Part shown: positions 1-6,140 of the stretch, piece by piece
Numbering within the stretch: the first letter of the stretch is position 1
How the letters are laid out: each line of letters begins with the position of its first letter
NCBI GenBank assembly: GCA_029939815.1
Contig: JAOZSF010000023.1
Location: 1-8,380, forward strand
Length of the DNA: 8,380 nucleotides
Source: a bacterium
GTDB taxonomy: Bacteria > Auribacterota > UBA3054 > B51-G9
Direction of reading: 5' to 3'
Translations under genes and position numbers: made by a program
The notes under the pieces: model-generated
Seen by the model: the letters and a program-made list of their open reading frames with translations, nothing else
Told to the model about the DNA's origin: nothing
The model's database searches: none

Positions 1-1
1 T

Positions 2-751
2 TTACCATTCTTTATCTATTTTCACCCTGATCCAACCCGCCGACCCGCCTGTATAAAAATACATATATTTATCGTCAAAAGCTGTTTGCCCCTTTTTACC
101 GTGCGATGTTCGCTTTTTCGGCGGAGCAACTATTTGTCCGTTAATGGAATCTTCAACAAACTTTCTGTTTGCAGCTGCCGCCCACAACCAGTTTGACGGT
201 CCGGCATGAGTTTCGACTTTAGGTTCCGGAACATAGACGGTGCTGAAATTTTCATGAGCGATATGTTTTTTATTTGCGGGATTTACAAAGAAGAGTCCAC
301 CTTTACCGTAAGCGCAGTCTTTGTAGTATGAGATAAGATTATCATTACTATAATTTCGCTGTTCAAAATAGAGCAGGTAATTATTTGTATTTTCCGACCA
401 AGTGGCATTTTTATAATCATTTTCGGCATTATTTGACCATTGGGGCCGCAATTTAAGCATTTTTCTTTTCCCGGTTCTCGCGGAAGAAAAACTGATATTT
501 TGTTCTCCGGCAAGTTCGATTCCCGCGTTAGGAATAATTCTCACAAATTTGCCGTTAAATTTATCACGCACCCACAACTCCCCTTTCAAATCGAAAACCA
601 CACTTCTATCCGTGCCGGAAAGTTTGTGCCTTCCGTCATAGAAGTGCAGTGGATGGTTCCATGCGATTCTCAGCTGTTCACTTGTCCACAATTTCCAAAT
701 AAGGGTTGTGAAAGCGACAATACAGATCAGGATTACAAATATTTTTTTCAT
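2..751 (-). CDS. Signal-anchored protein of unknown function
   Basis: I do not recognise this 249-residue protein. It is complete: ATG at 751 and TAA ending at base 2, at the edge of the window. An N-terminal hydrophobic segment (KKIFVILICIVAFTTLIWKL, residues 2-21) without an obvious cleavage site suggests a membrane anchor with the rest outside the cytoplasm. The remainder is rich in Asn, Tyr, Trp and Lys and looks beta-structured, with SVVFDLKGELWVRDKFNG (50-67) and FDDKYMYFYTGGSAGW (225-240) reading like adjacent beta-hairpins. The C-terminal quarter has a very basic stretch (PPKKRTSHGKKGQ, 210-222). It starts four bases after the YdbH-like stop with only a weak GTGATG upstream, so it is the last visible gene of the same unit and may work with the YdbH-like protein. 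Its sequence bears no resemblance to YnbE or YdbL, the usual YdbH partners. Confidence 0.75.
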   Translation of the reverse strand: MKKIFVILICIVAFTTLIWKLWTSEQLRIAWNHPLHFYDGRHKLSGTDRSVVFDLKGELWVRDKFNGKFVRIIPNAGIELAGEQNISFSSARTGKRKMLKLRPQWSNNAENDYKNATWSENTNNYLLYFEQRNYSNDNLISYYKDCAYGKGGLFFVNPANKKHIAHENFSTVYVPEPKVETHAGPSNWLWAAAANRKFVEDSINGQIVAPPKKRTSHGKKGQTAFDDKYMYFYTGGSAGWIRVKIDKEW

Positions 752-755
752 AAGT

Positions 756-2036
756 TTACATCACTTTTTTTGCTAATCGAATTGCATCAATCCACGACCG
801 GTTATAAATTAAGTTGAATTTATATTCGTCCGCACCTGAGAACTCGAAATTTATTTCGGTATTTTTTTTACTCAAGTCATATTTTAAAGAAATGATTGAA
901 AATTTGTAAGGGTAAATTCTTAATCTTTCAACCATCATATCAAAAATTTGTTTTTGCATACTTTCCTGCATTCCGGCGATGTATTTCTCCGCTTCCGGAA
1001 AATACAGAACACCGGGATTATCGGATTTGAGTTCACCGTCCAGACTTTTTACTGACTTCCCAAAGACCATTGTTCTTAGGCATCCGCTGAATCTTCCTCC
1101 CAATTTATTATTATTTAGGTTGAAAGTTTCGCAAAATTTCATAGCTTCCAAATTAGTAACGCACATTTCAACATCATACTTAAATTTCCATTTATTTTTC
1201 CCTTTAACTTTTCTTCGGGATATTTCAGCATCGAGTCTCACTTTTCCACCAAGAGCATTCATTCTCGTATTGTTTAGAATGATTTTTCCTAACTTTAACT
1301 TACCATCAAGATAGAAATCGTTAAATGAAATTTTATCAGTTTTAACGAGAGTTGATTTACATTCAATTTTTCCCGTAAAAGCGTTCAGATAAAATAAAAT
1401 ATAGTCTTTTGGTTTGTGAACAAAGGCAATCGGTTTTTTCAACAGCAAATTGAGTTTAGCGTGAATATTTTCAGCGGATATTTTTTTACTAAGGTTTACT
1501 TTTTTCCCTGATGCGTCAATTTTACAGTCAAACTTCTCCAATAACAAATTCGGAAAAAAGCCGGCGGCATCAACGTCAAGGCTGCCTATCACGCCATAAG
1601 AAGTGTTAAAAGCGATATTCCCGGCATGAAAAAAGAATTTTATCGGATTATCGTCAAAATAGGACGGTTTTCCTTTTGATAATTTTCTTTTTTTGGTTTT
1701 TAACTCAACCGGTGTATAACTGATCTTCCCGTCATAAGCCGCAATATCTAAAATGAAAAAGTCTGTTTTTTTTATTTTAAAAGAAACGCGGTGAAAGTCA
1801 GCAGTAATTCCCGGTATAATGAATTTAAGGTCATAGACATCAGCGCCGTATTTTCTCCATGCGATATCGCCGACTGAATAGCGCGCTTTCGGCATAAAAG
1901 TTTTAATAACTTTCCCTGAAATTTTTTCGGGAAACGAAAAAAATATAATTAGCAGAATTAGAATAGCGGCGCAGAAAACCAGGAATAACCTTAAGCAAAT
2001 TCTAAAAACTGTAAAGATAAATTTTTTCATTTTCAT
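756..2036 (-). CDS. AsmA/YdbH-like membrane-anchored envelope protein
   Basis: This is a bitopic protein of about 426 residues with a basic start, one long membrane segment (about residues 7-34), then a beta-rich region typical of AsmA-like proteins with repeated short strands and phrases such as FYLDGKLKLGKIILNN and ALGGKVRLDAEISRR. The C-terminal quarter has SLDGELKSDNPGVLYF (about 330-346), followed by a helical segment and an alternating KFSIISLKYDLS / NTEINFEFSG / EYKFNLIYN pattern. This order resembles the C-terminal domain of YdbH, an AsmA-like protein that in E. coli acts with TamB and YhdP in moving phospholipids to the outer membrane. It is about half the length of E. coli YdbH, so the match is to a shortened form. 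A TTG at 2048 overlaps the ispE stop (TTGA), and ATGs lie at 2036 and 2030; none has a good ribosome-binding site. I chose 2036. Family assignment is moderate. Confidence 0.6.
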   Translation of the reverse strand: MKMKKFIFTVFRICLRLFLVFCAAILILLIIFFSFPEKISGKVIKTFMPKARYSVGDIAWRKYGADVYDLKFIIPGITADFHRVSFKIKKTDFFILDIAAYDGKISYTPVELKTKKRKLSKGKPSYFDDNPIKFFFHAGNIAFNTSYGVIGSLDVDAAGFFPNLLLEKFDCKIDASGKKVNLSKKISAENIHAKLNLLLKKPIAFVHKPKDYILFYLNAFTGKIECKSTLVKTDKISFNDFYLDGKLKLGKIILNNTRMNALGGKVRLDAEISRRKVKGKNKWKFKYDVEMCVTNLEAMKFCETFNLNNNKLGGRFSGCLRTMVFGKSVKSLDGELKSDNPGVLYFPEAEKYIAGMQESMQKQIFDMMVERLRIYPYKFSIISLKYDLSKKNTEINFEFSGADEYKFNLIYNRSWIDAIRLAKKVM

Positions 2037-2044
2037 TTTAAAGG

Positions 2045-2911
2045 TCAACTAAGTGTTTCACATACACAAATAAAGTCTCCAGGATGATTTTTCTTCAATC
2101 TTCCGGCAAACTCCTCTGCTTTATCAGCTGCTTCAAAAAGGGAAACAACTGTCGGCCCGCTGCCGCTTATCCATGAAGTGAGTGCACCTGATTCTAAACA
2201 TTCATTATTCATATCACGGAGTTTTGGATTTAGTTCTTCGGCTGCGAAGGCGAGATTATTCCATATTTGATTTTTTATTTCCTGTAAGTGTTCTGATGAA
2301 TAAGCGTCAAGAAATTTGCCGGCATTTTTTTGAGTTCTTTCTTTTTGGTCAAATTGTTTATAGACATCCCTGGTAGAAAGAGGAGTCCCCTGATTCCACA
2401 GAACGACATTATATTTTTTTGGCATCAGAGGAAATATTTTTTCACCTATTCCTTCGCAAAAGCCTGCGGTTGTTTTTAAAAAGAAAGGGACATCCGCGCC
2501 AAGCGACGCGGCGACCTCATTTAATTTATCATCGGAGATTTTTATATTCCAAATTTTAACAAGAGCGTTTAAAACAGCTGCCGCGTTAGACGACCCGCCT
2601 CCGAGTCCCGCGCAAACCGGGATATTTTTTTCTATTGAGATGAAGAGCCCTGAATCAACATTGAATATACTTTTCAATTTTTGTGCGGCTTTAACGATAA
2701 TATTTTTTTCAGGTGAGCAAAAGCACTTATTATTATAATCGTAAAAGTCGATAATATTTTCATTTGCGGATTCGATATAAATAACGTCATACAGATTAAT
2801 TTTCTGCATAACAGTTTGCAATTGGTGATAACCGTTCGGCATTGGTTCACCGATATTGAGGAACCAATTAATTTTAGCCGGAGACAAAATTTTGATAGAT
2901 TTATTCTGCAT
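2045..2911 (-). CDS. ispE: 4-diphosphocytidyl-2-C-methyl-D-erythritol kinase
   Basis: IspE phosphorylates CDP-methylerythritol at the 2-hydroxyl with ATP, the fourth step of the cytosolic MEP route to isopentenyl diphosphate. The 288-residue length is normal (about 283 in E. coli). The GHMP kinase features are all present: PAKINWFLNI at 11-20 with catalytic Lys13, the glycine-rich ATP loop PVCAGLGGGSSNAA at 98-111, GADVPFF at 138-144 with catalytic Asp140, and the C-terminal SGSGPTVVSLF at 249-259. The protein therefore looks intact. The ATG at 2911 comes 12 bases after the TPR stop and lacks a clear Shine-Dalgarno sequence; it is probably coupled to TPR translation. Its stop overlaps an in-frame TTG of the next gene. 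The enzyme shows that this organism makes isoprenoids by the MEP pathway. Confidence 0.97.
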   Translation of the reverse strand: MQNKSIKILSPAKINWFLNIGEPMPNGYHQLQTVMQKINLYDVIYIESANENIIDFYDYNNKCFCSPEKNIIVKAAQKLKSIFNVDSGLFISIEKNIPVCAGLGGGSSNAAAVLNALVKIWNIKISDDKLNEVAASLGADVPFFLKTTAGFCEGIGEKIFPLMPKKYNVVLWNQGTPLSTRDVYKQFDQKERTQKNAGKFLDAYSSEHLQEIKNQIWNNLAFAAEELNPKLRDMNNECLESGALTSWISGSGPTVVSLFEAADKAEEFAGRLKKNHPGDFICVCETLS

Positions 2912-2923
2912 TGATAGTATGAA

Positions 2924-4192
2924 TTATCTCAATTCATTCAGTTTATTTTTGACAGAAATATTTTTAGAATCAAGGCGGAGAGATTTCTCCCACATTTTTT
3001 TTGCTTTTTCAGTTTCGCCAAGTTTAAAATAAATATCACCAAGATGGTCGGTCATTGTCGGATCATCACCGCCGAGATCATTAGCATGCAATATTTTTTC
3101 AAGCGCTTCGTCAACATTTCCTTTCTTAAATAGTATCCAGCCAAGAGTATCGATATACGCGCTGTTCTTTTTATCATTTTTCAAAGCTTCTTTAACAAGC
3201 GACTCGGCGAAATCAAGCTTTTTGTCTGATAGTGCAAGGATATAAGCGGTAAAGTTCAGCAATTCAGATTGACTTTTTTGTTCCGGAACCACCTCAAGCA
3301 TGAGTTGGGCTGCCTGAAAATAATTTGTTTTTGCAATTTCAGGTTTCCCGGCGCGTAAGGCTGCATCGCCCATAGCGCTGTAAATTCTTGAAGCTCTAAT
3401 ATAAGCGTCAGTTTCTTTGGGGTCAATGGAGATTGCGGTCTTATACGATTCGAGGGCTTCGTCATGTTCAGCAAGCAGTTCGCAAAGCAGACCTTTTTTA
3501 AGCAAATACCTTGCTTTATTCTCTTTCCGGATAAGTTTATTTAGTTTATTTCGGGCTTTAAGGAACTGTGATTCGGAAAACTCGTAATTACCATTGCGCG
3601 CGGATTTGAATCCCTGCTCAATATACACATCAACGATACGTTCTTTCAAAGTCACATCACCGGGCGCTGACTTAACGGCAAGTTCGTATTGTTTTATTGC
3701 GAGTTCCGGTTGATCGGTCAATTCGTAAAGGGCACCGAGTTTTTGATAAACGGTTAGTGAAGGAGAAAGTTTAAGAATATGTTCATAAGCTTCAATAACT
3801 TTATTAACGCGGCCAAGCTGTCCGTTAATATCGGCATATTCCTTCCATAGGGTGGAAGATTTTGGAGAATATTCCAGAGATTTTTCGAGTAAAAAAACGG
3901 ACTCGAAAATATCGTTTCGAGCCCGTTTATAAATTCTGCGCGAAGAAATCAGATGATTAACCCGATTTTTTAAATAAGCTGAGCGCAGATAATAAGCATA
4001 AGTTAACGCCCGGTCGCGAACAGCTTCCAGGCGGTATAAATAAGTTGTGAAATCAGAATCACTTTTTGCGTTAGCAAAAGAACTTGTTGTAACCAATCCT
4101 AATAATAAGGAGAGTAAAGTTCCGGTTTTTATAAAAACATTAAAATTAATTTTTGTTTTGTTTACAAGCCACCGGAGCGGGCAAGAACTCAT
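2924..4192 (-). CDS. Exported tetratricopeptide repeat (TPR) protein
   Basis: This is a helical repeat scaffold, probably periplasmic. I start it at the ATG at 4192 (422 residues). The frame is open to a TTG at 4249, directly after the mS38-like stop, and another ATG lies at 4234, but only the shortest form gives a reasonable signal peptide: a basic N-terminus, hydrophobic TLLSLLLGLVTT at about residues 24-35, and SSFANA before a likely cleavage near residue 42. None of the starts has a good Shine-Dalgarno sequence. TPR units are visible at about residues 92-180, 222-272 and 310-420 (for example LLEKSLEYSPKSSTLWKEYA). The C-terminal part, with AYIDTLGWILFKKGN and later DHLGDIYFKLGE, resembles TPR proteins encoded beside lolB and ispE in Proteobacteria. 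IspE follows after 12 bases. A role in envelope assembly is a guess from context; the partner is unknown. Confidence 0.85.
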   Translation of the reverse strand: MSSCPLRWLVNKTKINFNVFIKTGTLLSLLLGLVTTSSFANAKSDSDFTTYLYRLEAVRDRALTYAYYLRSAYLKNRVNHLISSRRIYKRARNDIFESVFLLEKSLEYSPKSSTLWKEYADINGQLGRVNKVIEAYEHILKLSPSLTVYQKLGALYELTDQPELAIKQYELAVKSAPGDVTLKERIVDVYIEQGFKSARNGNYEFSESQFLKARNKLNKLIRKENKARYLLKKGLLCELLAEHDEALESYKTAISIDPKETDAYIRASRIYSAMGDAALRAGKPEIAKTNYFQAAQLMLEVVPEQKSQSELLNFTAYILALSDKKLDFAESLVKEALKNDKKNSAYIDTLGWILFKKGNVDEALEKILHANDLGGDDPTMTDHLGDIYFKLGETEKAKKMWEKSLRLDSKNISVKNKLNELR

Positions 4193-4249
4193 AAGTTTGA
4201 TTCTAACCACAAGCCAAAATTGCTTGTTCAACATGAACACAATATTCAA

Positions 4250-4339
4250 TTATTTATTTTTATGACGGTTTGCCCGCAATTGTTTTTTTCTTTTATGCTT
4301 ATTAATTTTTTTCTTTCTTGTTTTTCGTCCACACGGCAT
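4250..4339 (-). CDS. mS38-like (AURKAIP1/COX24 domain) small ribosomal protein
   Basis: A 29-codon gene starts with ATG at 4337-4339, has a GGAG Shine-Dalgarno sequence seven bases upstream, and stops with TAA at 4250-4252. The product begins MPCGRKTRKKK and continues with INKHKRKKQLRANRHKNK. It is more than half Lys, Arg and His and has the K-x-x-K-H-K-x-K-K core of the mS38 C-terminal domain (AURKAIP1/COX24 family). Members of this family are small-subunit ribosomal proteins: mS38 in mitochondria and bS22 in mycobacteria. Short forms of about 30-40 residues beginning with a similar Cys-Gly-Arg-Lys segment are, as I recall, found in PVC-group bacteria. It would bind 16S rRNA, probably near the decoding region, by family analogy. 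It is the first gene after the promoter at 4396-4404 and lies immediately upstream of the TPR gene. It is below the size cut-off of most gene finders. Confidence 0.82.
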   Translation of the reverse strand: MPCGRKTRKKKINKHKRKKQLRANRHKNK

Positions 4340-4391
4340 AAATATCTCCATGTTACCGGATTAAATAAGGACAATACATTTTATTACTGTT

Positions 4392-4400
4392 TGGTATTAT
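4392..4400 (+). promoter_or_regulatory. Opposing extended -10 for the plus-strand small ORF
   Basis: Because of the palindrome the plus strand reads TGGTATTAT, a TGn-extended -10 with one mismatch to TATAAT. Transcription would start near 4407, placing the Shine-Dalgarno sequence at 4422-4430 and the TTG at 4438 within about 30 bases. No good -35 is visible, so this is the weaker of the two directions. Confidence 0.4.
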
Positions 4401-4404
4401 ACCA
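4396..4404 (-). promoter_or_regulatory. Extended -10 promoter for the mS38-TPR-ispE unit
   Basis: The minus strand reads TGGTATAAT, a consensus TATAAT (4396-4401) with the TGn extension (4402-4404). The -35 position about 17 bases upstream holds only TTTCTT (4419-4424), so recognition would depend on the extended -10. The predicted start is near 4389, giving a leader of about 50 bases to the ATG at 4339. Confidence 0.6.
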
Positions 4405-4437
4405 AAAAGGTATTTAAAAAGAAAGGAGGTTAATAAT

Positions 4438-4503
4438 TTGAGTGTAGTAAACTCGTATTTTTTGATTGTGGCTTACATTTTCGTGGGTTTTATGTTCAAA
4501 TAA
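4438..4503 (+). CDS. Candidate 21-residue hydrophobic membrane peptide
   Basis: A short plus-strand ORF starts with TTG at 4438 and stops with TAA at 4501-4503. The encoded peptide begins with Met-Ser-Val-Val, continues NSYFLIVAYIFVGFMF and ends in Lys, so it is almost one complete transmembrane helix with a polar start and a positive end. The support is contextual. A nine-base perfect Shine-Dalgarno sequence, AAAGGAGGT (4422-4430), lies seven bases before the start and is stronger than that of any other gene here. An extended -10 (4392-4400) lies upstream and an inverted repeat (4506-4560) directly downstream. I know of no family that it matches; single-helix regulators, type I toxin-like peptides and leader peptides are possibilities. 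The start is non-ATG and the peptide very short, so it could be spurious. Confidence 0.42.
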   Translation: MSVVNSYFLIVAYIFVGFMFK

Positions 4504-4505
4504 CT

Positions 4506-4560
4506 AATTATGAATTAAAGTGAAGTTCAAATTTATGATTTGAATTTTTCATTCATAATT
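4506..4560. terminator. Nested AT-rich inverted repeat, possible bidirectional terminator
   Basis: Outer arms AATTATGAAT (4506-4515) and ATTCATAATT (4551-4560) are perfectly complementary. Inside them TTCAAAT (4526-4532) pairs with ATTTGAA (4538-4544) around a 5-base loop, and the inner stem extends to 4522/4548 with A-T and G-T pairs. On the plus strand the inner stem runs straight into a T tract, and the outer arm is followed by T-rich sequence. On the minus strand no comparable T tract follows. It lies between the stop of the plus-strand small ORF (4503) and the stop of the helical-protein gene (4559), where a shared terminator of convergent units would be expected. The very low GC makes it weaker than a classical intrinsic terminator. 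Confidence 0.45.
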
Positions 4561-5068
4561 AATCATTTTCTTTTCCTTTTGAAAAAAGATTTTTTAACCA
4601 GTTCCAGCTTTTACTAAACGGGCGCATTCGTTTCGCGCGCCGTTGTTCAGCTTTAACAATAGTTTCTCTAAGGAAGGCGGCATCTTTTTCAACATTATGT
4701 AACTTTTCGAGAGTAAGTTTTAAACCTTCCATGACCATTCTGTTTTGCCTGGCGATAGCCGCAACGAGAAGAATATTCGAATGCTGAAGTTTAAGTTGGT
4801 TTCTATAATTCTGAAATGTCGCTCTTCGTGTATGACCGGTAATTCTTTTCCAGAATCGTGTCCACAGCGATGCGGGTTCGAGGTCATCAAGAATAATTTC
4901 TGAAGTAGCGACAAGTTCCTGCATTTGCAAGCTGAGATTTCTTACATCAGAAGATTCTCTACGGTATTTTTCTTCGAACTCCATGAACAAAGATTGTAAT
5001 GAAGCATCCGAAGAAAGTTGATTTTGAATATCTAGATTATTAGAATTGTCTGAAACAATATCGTTCAT
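4559..5068 (-). CDS. Small alpha-helical protein of unknown function
   Basis: I do not recognise this 169-residue protein. It starts at an ATG preceded by AAAGGATGA, one of the few clear Shine-Dalgarno sequences in the window, 29 bases after the YbbR-like gene, so it is most likely the third gene of the exosortase operon. It is predicted to be almost wholly helical. An acidic, Asn/Ser/Asp-rich start (1-25) is followed by an amphipathic helical stretch (about 27-60), a basic aromatic patch (SLWTRFWKRITGH, 67-79), a longer helix (about 85-145) and a cationic, Trp-containing tail (SWNWLKNLFSKGK, 154-166). There is no signal peptide or membrane segment; the tail could lie on a membrane surface. 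The order of helix, LWxRFW-like patch and helix is faintly reminiscent of TelA/toxic anion resistance proteins, but the protein is far shorter and I would not name it so. The inverted repeat at 4506-4560 reaches its stop codon. Confidence 0.8.
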   Translation of the reverse strand: MNDIVSDNSNNLDIQNQLSSDASLQSLFMEFEEKYRRESSDVRNLSLQMQELVATSEIILDDLEPASLWTRFWKRITGHTRRATFQNYRNQLKLQHSNILLVAAIARQNRMVMEGLKLTLEKLHNVEKDAAFLRETIVKAEQRRAKRMRPFSKSWNWLKNLFSKGKEND

Positions 5069-5097
5069 AATTCATCCTTTTTGAAGTAAATTAATTA

Positions 5098-6138
5098 TCA
5101 CTTTGTTCCCTGTAAAATATTATCCTTAACAGTTACCGTTGACGGCATTACAGAAATAACATTACAATTCGCGGGCGGAATAACTTTAATCAGAAGCGAA
5201 TATCCGGCTGTCGCGTTTTCGAGATCAACATAAGCGGTAATATCTTTTGGTACAGTAGTTTCGATGATTTGATCTCTTCCTTCGAGCAGTACTTTCACGT
5301 CAGGCGGATCAAGCAGGTAGAAGTTTTCGGAAGGTTGAGATACAAGAGTTTTAACTTTAATATGTTCGAAGATACGTCTTTTCGGAGAGGTATTAATTCC
5401 GATTTTAACATTAACTTTAGTGGTCTCCAAAACGATTCCCGGGTCAACCGGTTCAAGTTCAATTTCTTTGGGAAGGGTTTTATTCAAACCGTCAATATTA
5501 ATAATTTTAGTTTTTAATTCGGTAATCTTATCAATAGTAGTTGAAGGTCCATTGACATCAATAAACGGAGGTTCAACTGAAATCTTTGAAACTATATATC
5601 CATCTGCCGGTTTACCTGTTACAACAACTTTAACCGGCAGGTTTTTATATGTTCTTTTATCAATAGTTATTCTGACTTTTGACGGAACCATTGATTTAAT
5701 AAAGTACAGGTCTTCATTACCTGCCGGACCGGTATAAACGAGATTTTCTTTGGAGTTCAACTGATAAGACGGAATGATATTTTCGATTTCGGATGTCAGA
5801 TCTATTTTGCCTTTATAATCGACGCTACGCAAAGCATTTTTTCCGCGCCTGGAGCATAAAATGTTTATAGTTATTTTTTGTACAGGAACACCGTTTGTTG
5901 TCTGCGCAAAAGCTTCGTATCCTTCCGAGGTAATAAGTTCAAGAGGAACACTTATTGAGACAGTAGTTTTCTCCATTGTTTTTACAATGCCCCAGCAACA
6001 GAAAGCAATTATCAGCGCAGCGATTCTTGTTTTCCAATTTTTGGCAAATGAAACTAATAAACCCGTAATCGACGGTCTGTTTCGCCACGAATGTTTAATT
6101 AATTCAAAAGCGGATCGGTGTTTTTTCTGCGGTTGCAT
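5098..6138 (-). CDS. YbbR/CdaR-like domain protein, membrane anchored
   Basis: This is a 346-residue protein with a basic cytoplasmic N-terminus, a single membrane segment at about residues 36-53 (ending CCWGIVKTM) and an extracytoplasmic region built of three YbbR-like repeats, about 57-160, 163-250 and 256-340. The second repeat is the clearest: KNLPVKVVVTGKPADGYIV, then a PPFIDVNGPSTTIDKI segment and an IDGLNKT segment, which is the normal YbbR pattern. In Firmicutes, YbbR (CdaR) binds the diadenylate cyclase CdaA and modulates c-di-AMP synthesis. In most genomes it sits between cdaA and glmM. Here the upstream neighbour is the exosortase and neither cdaA nor glmM is present in the window, so the CdaA link cannot be assumed. 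The ATG lies two bases after the exosortase stop and has only a weak upstream AAGACAAG, so it is probably translated by coupling. Family assignment is good; the function here is inferred. Confidence 0.85.
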   Translation of the reverse strand: MQPQKKHRSAFELIKHSWRNRPSITGLLVSFAKNWKTRIAALIIAFCCWGIVKTMEKTTVSISVPLELITSEGYEAFAQTTNGVPVQKITINILCSRRGKNALRSVDYKGKIDLTSEIENIIPSYQLNSKENLVYTGPAGNEDLYFIKSMVPSKVRITIDKRTYKNLPVKVVVTGKPADGYIVSKISVEPPFIDVNGPSTTIDKITELKTKIINIDGLNKTLPKEIELEPVDPGIVLETTKVNVKIGINTSPKRRIFEHIKVKTLVSQPSENFYLLDPPDVKVLLEGRDQIIETTVPKDITAYVDLENATAGYSLLIKVIPPANCNVISVMPSTVTVKDNILQGTK

Positions 6139-6140
6139 TT

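Larger units (their letters stand above)
4390..4406. repeat. Perfect 17-bp palindrome in the divergent promoter
   Basis: TTTGGTAT and ATACCAAA flank a single central T (4398), giving 8-base perfectly complementary arms. The sequence contains a -10-like hexamer on each strand, so the symmetry may simply encode two back-to-back promoters. It also resembles operators of GntR-type dimeric repressors, which use TGGT...ACCA half-sites, so a regulator could bind over both -10 elements. A further GGTAT occurs at 4409-4413. No regulator gene is present in the window. Confidence 0.6.

Noticed and set aside
440..817. Plus-strand 125-codon open frame
   Set aside because: It lies antisense across two minus-strand genes, shows no domain and has no ribosome-binding site.
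4193..4249. N-terminal extension of the TPR protein to the TTG at 4249 or ATG at 4234
   Set aside because: The added residues (MNIVFMLNKQFWLVVRIKL) push the hydrophobic core far from the N-terminus and have no ribosome-binding site. Direct coupling to the mS38-like stop remains possible, so this is not excluded.
4220..4417. Plus-strand 65-codon open frame over the mS38-like gene
   Set aside because: It begins with TTG without a ribosome-binding site and is antisense to the well-supported mS38-like gene and the TPR start; its Phe-rich content is the complement of Lys codons.
4559..5068. Naming the helical protein a TelA/toxic anion resistance protein
   Set aside because: Only a vague pattern of helices around a basic aromatic patch is shared; the protein is less than half the usual TelA length.
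5098..6138. Calling the YbbR-like protein a bona fide CdaR regulator of c-di-AMP
   Set aside because: The repeats fit, but no diadenylate cyclase or glmM lies next to it, so the partner is unproven.
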